A DNA stretch of 6,829 nt from Actinomycetota bacterium (GCA_009706135.1 WLRX01000046.1:1-6829); one strand, 5' to 3'. Counted from the stretch's first letter, positions 1 through 6,118 are shown. A program made the numbers and translations. The notes: generated from the letters alone by a model not told the origin.

Positions 1-85
1 GGCACCCTTCGAATCTCTGATTTACGTAGTGCGGGTCTTCGCCGCTGACGCCATTTTGGCCAATTGTGGGATGATTGGCGGATGA
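1..85 (+). other. Possible 3' end of an upstream rightward gene, truncated by the window edge
   Basis: Two rightward frames are open from the left edge. Frame 1 gives 15 residues ending in a TGA at 46-48 (tail SAGLRR). Frame 2 gives 27 residues ending in a TGA at 83-85 (tail CGMIGG). The frame 2 stop would overlap the aminotransferase ATG at 82 as ATGA, the same junction seen twice elsewhere in this window, and its third codon positions are richer in G and C. I cannot tell which frame is real or name a product. In other actinobacteria a cell-wall amidase-like or acetyltransferase gene is often found in this neighbourhood, but nothing here identifies either one. Confidence 0.25.
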
Positions 86-1344
86 GCGAAATTTCAACAC
101 GTCACCAAACCGGTGCGCCACAGAACCTCGAGCAACGTTTTGCTGCTCGCGCTGCTGGTATGCAACCAAGTGAGATTCGTGCGCTCTTCGCTGTTGCATC
201 ACGCCCGGAGATCGTTTCACTCGCTGGTGGAATGCCAAATCTTTCTGCCCTACCAATGAAGATGATGGCAAGTGTTGTTAATGATTTAATTTTAACGAAC
301 GGAACAGAAGCGCTTCAGTATGGAAGTGGACAAGGTCACCCAAAGCTTCGCGAACAAATCTGCGAAGTGATGGCACTTGAAGGAATTCGTGCGCACCCTG
401 AAGACGTTGTCGTCACGACAGGTTCACAGCAAGCATTAGATCTAATTTCTCGTATTTTTATTGATCCAGGCGATGTTGTATTAGTTGAAGCGCCTTCATA
501 TGTTGGAGCTCTTGGAACCTTCCATCAATATCAAGCATCAGTTGTTCATGTTTCCATGGATAACGATGGTTTGATTCCTGATGCGTTGCGCGATGCAATT
601 AAAACTACTCGCGCGGCTGGGCGCAAGATTAAGTTCTTGTATTTAATTCCTAATTACCAGAATCCAACAGGTGTTTTATTGCCTGCAGATCGTCGCACTG
701 AAATTCTTGATATTTGCAGGGAAGAAGAAATCTTTGTTGTTGAAGATAACCCATATGGTTTGCTCGGTTTTGATCGCCCAAGCCCTAATGCAATGCGCGC
801 AGAAGATAGTGAAAACGTTATTTATTTAGGATCTTTCTCAAAGACTATTGCCTCTGGTTTGCGTGTGGGTTGGGCTCTTGTTCCGCCATCACTAAAAGAT
901 AAATTAGTTATTGCCAGTGAATCTTCTATTTTGTGTCCTTCTAACTTTTCTCAAATGACAATCTCTAATTACTTGGCCGATCAACCATGGCGCGATCAAA
1001 TCGCATCATTTTGCGAGCTATATAAGGTGCGTCGCGATGCGATGTTGCAAGCTCTTGAAGAGCATTTTCCAGCATCTGCCACATGGACAAAACCTGGTGG
1101 TGGATTTTATGTCTGGGTTAACTTGCCCCCTGAAATTGATACAAAGTTGTTGGTGCCAAAGGCGATTGTTGCAAAGGTTGCATACGTGCCAGGTACTGCT
1201 TTTTATGCAGATGGTCTTGGTTCGTGGCAATTGCGTTTATCTTTCTGTCACCCAACACCAGAGCGTATTCACCAAGGTGTTGCAGCCCTCGGCGGTGTTA
1301 TCAAACAAGAGATTGAACGCCGCAGCGGAAATAAATTAAATTAA
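82..1344 (+). CDS. PLP-dependent aminotransferase, class I/II (fold type I, LysN/MocR-like)
   Basis: The product (420 aa) should be a cytosolic enzyme that transfers an amino group between an amino acid and a 2-oxo acid using pyridoxal phosphate. Visible landmarks are the NPTG loop with Asn194, the EDNPYG segment with Asp222 (pyridine nitrogen) and Tyr225, SFSK with Lys254 as the Schiff-base lysine followed by a GLRVGW tail, and Arg385 in QLRLSF as the substrate carboxylate-binding arginine. No key residue is missing. The pattern fits the 2-aminoadipate/aromatic aminotransferase branch that also forms the C-terminal half of MocR regulators, but there is no GntR DNA-binding domain. Substrate cannot be assigned. 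I prefer the ATG at 82, which has a weak GGGAT about 9 nt upstream, over an in-frame TTG at 64 without any ribosome-binding site. It converges on parB and overlaps it by 4 nt. It is transcribed against the leftward replication fork. Confidence 0.9.
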   Translation: MSEISTRHQTGAPQNLEQRFAARAAGMQPSEIRALFAVASRPEIVSLAGGMPNLSALPMKMMASVVNDLILTNGTEALQYGSGQGHPKLREQICEVMALEGIRAHPEDVVVTTGSQQALDLISRIFIDPGDVVLVEAPSYVGALGTFHQYQASVVHVSMDNDGLIPDALRDAIKTTRAAGRKIKFLYLIPNYQNPTGVLLPADRRTEILDICREEEIFVVEDNPYGLLGFDRPSPNAMRAEDSENVIYLGSFSKTIASGLRVGWALVPPSLKDKLVIASESSILCPSNFSQMTISNYLADQPWRDQIASFCELYKVRRDAMLQALEEHFPASATWTKPGGGFYVWVNLPPEIDTKLLVPKAIVAKVAYVPGTAFYADGLGSWQLRLSFCHPTPERIHQGVAALGGVIKQEIERRSGNKLN

Positions 1345-2204
1345 CCCTCTATTTTCTTAACAATTCGAGCAAGATCAGCAAAACCTGCAAACTCAATTGA
1401 AATCTCGCCTTTAGTTTTTCCGCCTTTAATTTTAACGCGCGTATCTAGGTGATCGCCGAGGCGCTCTGCAATCTCATTTACTTCAGGTGAAGTGCCAGAT
1501 GGTTTCTTCTTTGTTTTGCCAGCAGCCTTTGGTGATGTTGCGGCAATAATTTCTTCAACTGCTCGAACGCTTAATCCTTCGGCAACTATGCGCTTTGCTA
1601 ATTGATCGATCTGGGCTTCATTGTTTAATCCAAGTAGTGCGCGTGCGTGTCCAGCGCTAATAACTCCGGATGCAACTCTGCTTTGAACACTTGTTGGCAG
1701 GTTTAATAAACGCATTGTGTTTGAAATAAGTGGACGTGAGCGGCCGAGTTTCTGCGCTAACTCATCGTGCGTGCAATTAAAATCTTGAAGTAGTTGTGTG
1801 TAAGCCGCAGCTTCTTCGAGTGGGTTAAGTTGGCTGCGATGAATGTTTTCAATAAGTGCTTCGCGTAATAATTCGTTATCTGGTGTTTGGCGAATAATTA
1901 CAGGAATGCTTCGTAGTCCAGCTATTTTTGCTGCACGAAAACGCCTTTCACCCATTACTAATTCATAACGTCCTGGTGAGGTTTGGCGAACAACAGGTGG
2001 TTGCAGGATTCCTATTTCTTTGATCGATGCAACGAGTTCCGACATTGCTTCTTCGTTAAAAACAGTGCGAGGTTGTTTTGGGTTTGGAGAAATTGAATCT
2101 ATTGACACTTCGTTTTGTTGTGCTACTTCATTCCCACGAACTGTTAGTGATGTTGGAATGAGTGCGTCTAAATTCGTGCCTAATCCTCCACGTTTTGCAC
2201 TCAT
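1341..2204 (-). CDS. parB: Chromosome-partitioning protein ParB
   Basis: ParB (287 aa) is the CTP-dependent clamp that loads at parS, spreads along origin-proximal DNA and activates ParA. The N-terminal CTP-binding domain spans about residues 33-130: GILQPPVV near 65-72, GERRFRAAKIAG at 85-96 and ENIHRSQLNPLEEA at 119-132. The helix-turn-helix follows, with GRSRPLISNTMRLL at 154-167. A lysine-rich linker (about 223-240) leads to a short C-terminal dimerisation domain ending VKKIEG. The N-terminal ParA-contacting peptide reads GLGTNLDALIP, where ParB proteins often have a second basic or glycine residue (GLGRGL or GLGKGL). The ATG overlaps the parA stop as ATGA, so translation is probably coupled. 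It is the last gene of the leftward block, and its stop overlaps the convergent aminotransferase stop. Confidence 0.97.
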   Translation of the reverse strand: MSAKRGGLGTNLDALIPTSLTVRGNEVAQQNEVSIDSISPNPKQPRTVFNEEAMSELVASIKEIGILQPPVVRQTSPGRYELVMGERRFRAAKIAGLRSIPVIIRQTPDNELLREALIENIHRSQLNPLEEAAAYTQLLQDFNCTHDELAQKLGRSRPLISNTMRLLNLPTSVQSRVASGVISAGHARALLGLNNEAQIDQLAKRIVAEGLSVRAVEEIIAATSPKAAGKTKKKPSGTSPEVNEIAERLGDHLDTRVKIKGGKTKGEISIEFAGFADLARIVKKIEG

Positions 2205-3133
2205 GCTATTTCACCGCCTTGTTTTAGTTTGTAATTAATGCTGACTACATTTGAATTAAAAGCTTTTCCTCGATCGGCAATTTCTCTTGCGACTTGCATA
2301 TAAGCAAGGGCACCGGGAGAAGTGGGGTCATACGTCATAACTGTCTGTCCGTATGATGGCGCTTCTGATACTCGTACAGCTCGTGGAATTGGAATATCAA
2401 TTAACTCACTTGGGAAGTGTGAACGAACGCTAGCTGCAACATCATTTGCAAGACGTGTGCGACTATCAAACATTGTTAATAGAATTGTTGAAAGTTCTAG
2501 CGTTGAATTTAAACGCTTTTTAACTACCTGATACGTTTCTAATAATTGAGTTAAGCCTTCAAGTGCGTAGTACTCACATTGAATTGGAATTAATAACTCT
2601 TTCGCTGCAGCAAATGCGTTAACAGTTAATAAACCTAAACTTGGTGGGCAATCAATAAAGATGTAGTCATATGGATTGCCTTCTTTAATTTTTAAATTAA
2701 CCAATTCATCGATTGCTTCTTTTAATCGCAATTCGCGAGCAACCATTGAAACTAAATTAATTTCTGCTTGTGCTAACGCGGTATTAGATGAGATGCAATC
2801 AAGGGAGGGAAAGCCGACAACTTTTTGTACAACTGATGCAATATTTGCGGTGCCCATCAATACTTCATAAATTCCATCGTTAGCACGGTGCTCAACACCT
2901 AAGGCAGTAGATGCATTTCCTTGTGGATCAAGGTCGATGACCAGAACTCGAAGGCCACCCATGGATAGGGCAGCTGCCACATTTACTGTTGTGGTGGTTT
3001 TGCCGACTCCCCCTTTTTGATTGGCCACCGTGAAGATCCGTAGGTGTTCGGGCTTGGCCATTGGCTCTTTTAGTCGGCGAACCCCGATGACCTGCTTTGT
3101 TTCACGTGAATCATCGGACATGCCCTCATTCAT
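2201..3133 (-). CDS. parA: Chromosome-partitioning ATPase ParA (Soj-like)
   Basis: ParA (310 aa) is a deviant Walker A ATPase that binds DNA non-specifically as an ATP dimer and moves ParB-parS complexes. The deviant Walker A motif is KGGVGKTT at 40-47, where the first lysine is the signature residue. Walker A' is DLDPQGN at 67-73, Walker B is DCPPSLG at 161-167, and RAVRVSEAPS at 251-260 matches the conserved C-terminal region. The start is uncertain. The ATG at 3133 lies 8 nt after the rsmG stop; the alternatives are ATG at 3121 and ATG at 3061 (MAKPEHL). I keep the longest form because its 5' part carries a parS site read as SRET, as I recall for parA of other actinobacteria. The first third of the gene is clearly richer in GC than the rest, which is odd within one conserved gene. 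It overlaps parB by 4 nt. Confidence 0.96.
   Translation of the reverse strand: MNEGMSDDSRETKQVIGVRRLKEPMAKPEHLRIFTVANQKGGVGKTTTTVNVAAALSMGGLRVLVIDLDPQGNASTALGVEHRANDGIYEVLMGTANIASVVQKVVGFPSLDCISSNTALAQAEINLVSMVARELRLKEAIDELVNLKIKEGNPYDYIFIDCPPSLGLLTVNAFAAAKELLIPIQCEYYALEGLTQLLETYQVVKKRLNSTLELSTILLTMFDSRTRLANDVAASVRSHFPSELIDIPIPRAVRVSEAPSYGQTVMTYDPTSPGALAYMQVAREIADRGKAFNSNVVSINYKLKQGGEIA
3098..3113. promoter_or_regulatory. parS site 1, inside the 5' end of parA
   Basis: The sequence TGTTTCACGTGAATCA matches the 16-bp bacterial parS consensus TGTTTCACGTGAAACA at 15 of 16 positions, with one mismatch at position 14. On the parA strand it is read in frame as part of DDSRETK. ParB loads here to start spreading. 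It sits about 3 kb from oriC and 605 bp from the second site. Confidence 0.9.
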
Positions 3134-3141
3134 CGGAGTAG

Positions 3142-3723
3142 TTAAGCACCTTTAATGACTTCAACTATTCGAGCGGGCTCTATGCCTTCTAAGGAAATTT
3201 CATGAAGCCGGGCTCCGGGCACACTTGCCATCTCAGCCGCGGCGTTTTCGCCCTTCATTGCAAGCAAAGAGCCTCCGGGTTTGATCAGGTGCCAGGAAAT
3301 CTTCTTGAGTTTTTCAAGAGGCGCCACGGCTCGGGCGGTTACGTAATCCGCACTCTTTTTCACGCTCTGGGCTTGGCCGCGAATTACGGTAATTCCTGTG
3401 CCGGCAGTGGCCTCTTCTAGAAAATCGACCCTGCGTTGAAGGGGTTCAATCAAGGTTACCTTTAAATCCGGACGGGCCAGGGCGATCACGATTCCAGGTA
3501 AACCGGCGCCAGATCCAATATCAAAGACCGTCGCCCCCTCTTTAAAAAGGGTTGTTATGGGCAAGCAATTAAAGATGTGGCGTTCCCAGATCCGCTCGGC
3601 TTCACGGGGGCCAATGAGCCCGCGCTCGATTCCGGCTCCTTCAAGCAGGGCCGCATATGCAGTGATCGCACCTACAGAGCTGGGGAAGTATTGCTCGATG
3701 AGGGTTTCACGTGAAACCTCCAT
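3142..3723 (-). CDS. rsmG: 16S rRNA (guanine-527-N7) methyltransferase RsmG (GidB)
   Basis: RsmG (193 aa) uses S-adenosylmethionine to methylate N7 of G527 in 16S rRNA; loss in other bacteria gives low-level streptomycin resistance. The family lead-in WERHIFNCLPI (46-56) precedes motif I, DIGSGAGLPGIVIA (68-81), then LIEPLQRRVDFLEE (91-104) at the end of strand 2 and the RAVAP motif (131-135). Length is slightly short of the roughly 200-240 aa common in the family. The ATG at 3723 lies 5 nt after the jag stop and has no Shine-Dalgarno sequence before it, so expression probably depends on re-initiation after jag. Codons 2-7 (EVSRET) are largely a perfect parS palindrome. GC is higher than in yidC or the distal part of parA. 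parA begins 8 nt after its stop. Confidence 0.95.
   Translation of the reverse strand: MEVSRETLIEQYFPSSVGAITAYAALLEGAGIERGLIGPREAERIWERHIFNCLPITTLFKEGATVFDIGSGAGLPGIVIALARPDLKVTLIEPLQRRVDFLEEATAGTGITVIRGQAQSVKKSADYVTARAVAPLEKLKKISWHLIKPGGSLLAMKGENAAAEMASVPGARLHEISLEGIEPARIVEVIKGA
3703..3718. promoter_or_regulatory. parS site 2, at the 5' end of rsmG
   Basis: GGTTTCACGTGAAACC is a perfect 16-bp palindrome containing the invariant 14-bp parS core GTTTCACGTGAAAC. Only the two outermost bases differ from the common TGTTTCACGTGAAACA form. It starts five bases inside the rsmG reading frame and is translated as VSRET, so binding site and protein N-terminus constrain each other. Confidence 0.95.
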
Positions 3724-3728
3724 GTTTT

Positions 3729-4265
3729 TTAAGCTGGGTAGATAACTACGTAGCGACCTGGGTCTTCACCATCAGATTCACTCGTTAGGCCTAGGTCCTG
3801 GATGGTGTCGTGGATAACCTTGCGCTCAAAGGCGTTCATTGGATCGAGTTTGATCGATGAGCCGGTTGTCTTTGCCTTTTCAGCCATCTGTTCAGCGAGT
3901 TTTTTCAACTCACTCTTTCGTCCAGAGCGAAATCCTTCGATATCGAGCATTAGGCGGCTGCGATCTCCTGTTGAAGTCTGAACTGCTAGGCGCGTTAACT
4001 CCTGAAGGGCATCTAGCACTTGGCCCTGATCGCCCACGAGGTGGTTGAGTTTGCCGCCGACGATTGCAAGAGCTGCCCGTCCATTTTCTACATCAATATC
4101 AATATCACCATCGAGATCTGCGATGTCGAGCAAGCCCTCTAAGTAATCAGCAGCGATGTCGCCCTCTTCTTCTAACTTGGCCGCACTCTTTGGAGCCTTA
4201 AGGTCCGCGTTCGCCTCAGTTGTCACATCTTCAACTACTTCTTCTACAGCTTTGGTTTTTGCCAT
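3729..4265 (-). CDS. jag: Jag/KhpB-type RNA-binding protein (KH and R3H domains)
   Basis: This is a 178-aa cytosolic RNA-binding protein of the Jag/KhpB/SpoIIIJ-associated family, which sits beside yidC in many Gram-positive bacteria. In Firmicutes KhpB works with KhpA and affects cell elongation and division. The first 40 residues are acidic and probably disordered. The KH domain follows, with VGDQGQ as its GXXG-type loop (GDQG at 78-81). The R3H domain covers about 115-178, with Arg148-Lys-Val-Ile-His152 as the RxxxH signature and a YVVIYP ending. The Jag_N domain seen in Firmicutes is absent. I chose ATG at 4265 because GAGGA lies 5 nt upstream; an in-frame GTG at 4280 would add five residues but would place that Shine-Dalgarno inside the gene. 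A 75-nt gap separates it from yidC. Confidence 0.92.
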   Translation of the reverse strand: MAKTKAVEEVVEDVTTEANADLKAPKSAAKLEEEGDIAADYLEGLLDIADLDGDIDIDVENGRAALAIVGGKLNHLVGDQGQVLDALQELTRLAVQTSTGDRSRLMLDIEGFRSGRKSELKKLAEQMAEKAKTTGSSIKLDPMNAFERKVIHDTIQDLGLTSESDGEDPGRYVVIYPA

Positions 4266-4270
4266 TTTTA

Positions 4271-4275
4271 TCCTC
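4271..4275 (-). promoter_or_regulatory. Shine-Dalgarno GAGGA that fixes the jag start
   Basis: On the minus strand GAGGA lies 5 nt before the ATG at 4265. It decides between this ATG and the in-frame GTG at 4280, which lies upstream of it. Confidence 0.75.
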
Positions 4276-4313
4276 GCCACCCATTGCGGGTTTGTAGTGT
4301 TTTAAGCATTTTT

Positions 4314-4333
4314 GTACTGATATGTACCGATAT
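4314..4333. repeat. Tandem 10-bp direct repeat in the yidC-jag gap
   Basis: GTACTGATAT (4314-4323) is followed at once by GTACCGATAT (4324-4333), 9 of 10 bases identical. It lies in the only sizeable gap of the leftward gene block. The second copy forms the left arm of the small hairpin at 4326-4339. Function unknown; two copies this short could arise by chance slippage. Confidence 0.6.
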
Positions 4334-4339
4334 TTCGGT
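4326..4339 (-). other. Short intercistronic hairpin after yidC
   Basis: The arms ACCGA and TCGGT pair perfectly (5 bp) around a 4-nt loop, starting 1 nt beyond the yidC stop codon. On the minus-strand transcript the hairpin is followed by ACATATCAGT and not by a run of U, so it is not a convincing intrinsic terminator. It could pause ribosomes or polymerase, or mark a processing point between yidC and jag. Confidence 0.4.
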
Positions 4340-4340
4340 T

Positions 4341-5249
4341 TTATTTCTTCTTTTTCTTTTTTGATTTAGGTTGCTGGCGCTGACCTTTAATGTCGCCCTC
4401 TTGTGGGGTCTCATTTGTGGTTGTGCCATCAATAACTGTTCCCGCTTTACGTGCTTTTTTATGTTGTAACTCTTCATAGGCTGGAGATCCAGGTGTTGGG
4501 TTTCGTTTAATTACGTAGTACTGCTGTCCCCATGTCCACAAGTTAGTTGTTGACCAATAGATAAGAACTCCGATTGGAAAGTTAACGCCGGAGATTGCGA
4601 AAATTACTGGGAATAAATACAACATAATTTTTTGCTGTTGCAGCATCATGTTGTTGCTGGAATCCATTTTTGGCATTCCTTTTACCATCAACTGACGTTG
4701 TGTTGTAAATGTTGTTAGTGACATAAACGCAATCAGAATTACCGTAACAATTTTTACAGTCGTGCTAGATGATCCTAAAAAAGTTTCTGAAATTGGTGCT
4801 CCGAAGAATTTTGCTTGCGCTGCGTTAACAACATCTGCTTGTGTAAAAACACCATGCTTAACTGGTGGGTTTTTTCCAATTCCGTTAAGAACAGTAAAGA
4901 GTGCGAAGAAGATTGGTGCTTGGGCAAGGATAGGAAAACATGAGGCCAGAGGGTTTGTTTTATGCTCTTTATAAAGCTTCATCATCTCTTCTGATTGCTT
5001 TTGGCGATCATCCTTGTATTTGCTTTGAATCGCTTTCATGTGTGGTTGAAGAGCAGTAAGTGCGCGTTGGCTTTTAATTTGTTTTACGAAAAGTGGAATC
5101 AAAATAATGCGGATAAGGATTACAAGGCCGATGATTGAAAGGCTCCATGTGACACCACTTGATGAACCAAAGATCGGTGCAAGTAGACCGTGAATCGTAA
5201 TAATGACCCAAGAAACAGCGGTATATAAGGGGTTTAAGATAGAGCCCAT
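4341..5249 (-). CDS. yidC: Membrane protein insertase YidC (Oxa1 family)
   Basis: YidC (302 aa) is an inner-membrane insertase that places small membrane proteins alone or with SecYEG. The sequence is of the short Gram-positive/actinobacterial type without the large periplasmic P1 domain. Hydrophobic segments are visible at about 8-28, 34-56, 100-122, 165-181 and 207-240. Arg47 in LVILIRIILIP is the conserved positive residue in the hydrophilic groove, and the charged cytoplasmic loop follows (56-98). NPLASCFPILAQAPIFFAL is the most conserved stretch. The C-terminus is strongly basic and ends in six lysines, typical of tails that help ribosome binding. The ATG at 5249 has AGGA 8 nt upstream inside the end of yidD, and the yidD stop is 2 nt away. 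The lysine codons include an in-frame A_AAA_AAG heptamer at 4356-4362. Confidence 0.96.
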   Translation of the reverse strand: MGSILNPLYTAVSWVIITIHGLLAPIFGSSSGVTWSLSIIGLVILIRIILIPLFVKQIKSQRALTALQPHMKAIQSKYKDDRQKQSEEMMKLYKEHKTNPLASCFPILAQAPIFFALFTVLNGIGKNPPVKHGVFTQADVVNAAQAKFFGAPISETFLGSSSTTVKIVTVILIAFMSLTTFTTQRQLMVKGMPKMDSSNNMMLQQQKIMLYLFPVIFAISGVNFPIGVLIYWSTTNLWTWGQQYYVIKRNPTPGSPAYEELQHKKARKAGTVIDGTTTNETPQEGDIKGQRQQPKSKKKKKK

Positions 5250-5251
5250 AA

Positions 5252-5482
5252 TTAGATTCCTGCCTTCTGTGATTTCATAAGAACATAATCAACGCCGCCG
5301 TGTGACCATGGATTACAACGCAACAACCGCCATGCGGCCATTACAACTCCTTTTAATCCATACTCTTCAATCGCGGTTGCTGTATACGATGAACAAGATG
5401 GGTAGTACTTACACCGCGGACCAAAAGCTGGTGAGATCCATTTTTGATAGAAACGAATAAGTGCAACAAGTACGGTTCTCAT
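5252..5482 (-). CDS. yidD: Membrane protein insertion efficiency factor YidD
   Basis: YidD is a small membrane-associated protein (76 aa) that improves YidC-dependent insertion. The family core is complete: an amphipathic N-terminus with [23 protein letters not shown] at about 11-33, cysteines 24 and 30, and [16 protein letters not shown] at 52-67 with Cys56. The usual DPV near the end reads DYV here, a mild deviation. The ATG overlaps the rnpA stop as ATGA, suggesting translational coupling, and yidC starts 2 nt after its stop. The order rpmH-rnpA-yidD-yidC is the classical one. Confidence 0.95.
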   Translation of the reverse strand: MRTVLVALIRFYQKWISPAFGPRCKYYPSCSSYTATAIEEYGLKGVVMAAWRLLRCNPWSHGGVDYVLMKSQKAGI

Positions 5483-5829
5483 TGGGCGGCCGCCTGGTTA
5501 GATTTTTTTACAAGGCGGTTAATAATTTCTGAGACTTCTAAATCGGTTTGTGCTTTTTCGGCTTTGCCGATTGCCCGTAATACAAAAAGTGCTCCGGTTG
5601 GCAAGGTAGAAATTTTTTGCGCAATCGCATGACGAGCTTTACGCGCGATACGGTGACGAAGCACAGATCCTCCAACGCTTTTGCTAATAATTAATCCAGC
5701 TTTGGGACTTTCATTAGTACCTGTGAGATAGAGGTATCCAACAAAAAATTCAGTTGCTGCGCGGTGACCACTTTTGGTCGTTCGAACAAAATCTGAGCTT
5801 TCTGTTAAACGTGCGCTTTTGGTAAGCAC
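5479..5829 (-). CDS. rnpA: Ribonuclease P protein component RnpA
   Basis: RnpA (116 aa) is the protein subunit of RNase P; it binds the 5' leader of precursor tRNA and assists the catalytic RNA. The N-terminus [13 protein letters not shown] is typical of the family. The RNR-type signature lies at 51-67, reading [17 protein letters not shown], with His where many bacteria have Asn (RNR to RHR). I recall a similar HRVAR form in mycobacteria, so this is probably a lineage trait and not damage. The start is GTG (5829), 18 nt after the rpmH stop, with only a weak purine stretch (GAAGAA) upstream. A rare start with a poor ribosome-binding site directly after strongly expressed rpmH fits the need for far less RnpA than L34. 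Confidence 0.95.
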   Translation of the reverse strand: MLTKSARLTESSDFVRTTKSGHRAATEFFVGYLYLTGTNESPKAGLIISKSVGGSVLRHRIARKARHAIAQKISTLPTGALFVLRAIGKAEKAQTDLEVSEIINRLVKKSNQAAAQ

Positions 5830-5847
5830 AAAGTTCTTCGAACTCGA

Positions 5848-5985
5848 TTAAGCCGAAAGTCGTACGCGACCTTTAGCGCGGCGAGCAGCGAGCACAGCGC
5901 GGCCTGCACGTGTAGCCATGCGAGCGCGGAAGCCATGCTTCTTTGCGCGACGGCGCGTATTAGGCTGGAAAGTGCGCTTAGTCAT
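5848..5985 (-). CDS. rpmH: 50S ribosomal protein L34
   Basis: L34 is a very small, basic protein of the large ribosomal subunit. The 45-aa product begins [20 protein letters not shown] and continues with [20 protein letters not shown] to end VRLSA. This is the full family pattern, and the length is normal (44-47 aa). AAGGAG at 5992-5997 lies 6 nt before the ATG, the strongest Shine-Dalgarno in the window. It is the first gene of the leftward block, so its promoter should lie in the oriC region to the right. Arginines are mostly CGC or CGT, as expected for a strongly expressed gene. Confidence 0.98.
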   Translation of the reverse strand: MTKRTFQPNTRRRAKKHGFRARMATRAGRAVLAARRAKGRVRLSA

Positions 5986-6067
5986 TTGGAACTCCTTCTA
6001 ATCAAACAAATTTAATTCGGGCCATAAATGCGGGGGAAGTGCGGTAAGAGGGGTAACGGTAGAGGTC

Positions 6068-6076
6068 TGGGGATAA
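6068..6076 (-). promoter_or_regulatory. Degenerate DnaA box candidate
   Basis: TGGGGATAA on the plus strand is TTATCCCCA on the minus strand, one mismatch from TTATCCACA. It has the same orientation as the three exact boxes and could be a weak or ATP-DnaA-dependent site. Confidence 0.4.
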
Positions 6077-6118
6077 CGCGGTCAAACCGGCCTGTAGGGT
6101 CATTTCTAGGTTGAGGGT

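Noticed and set aside
1018..1339. Frames on both strands inside the aminotransferase 3' part
   Set aside because: The aminotransferase reading is continuous and carries its conserved C-terminal motifs here; the others are shadow frames rich in Cys and Leu.
2922..2930. DnaA-box-like TGTGGATCA in parA
   Set aside because: One mismatch from the consensus, but it encodes the invariant Asp-Pro-Gln of the Walker A' motif, so coding constraint explains it.
4268..4477. A 69-codon minus-strand frame overlapping the yidC 3' end
   Set aside because: It is the other frame of the lysine-rich yidC tail, with no plausible start signal and no recognisable domain. It does span the gap to jag, so it is noted only in relation to frameshifting.
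6001..6060. Possible sigma-70-type promoter for rpmH on the minus strand (TTCCCC, 17 nt, TTAAAT)
   Set aside because: The -35 and -10 matches are poor and several alternatives are equally good; position alone does not justify a call.
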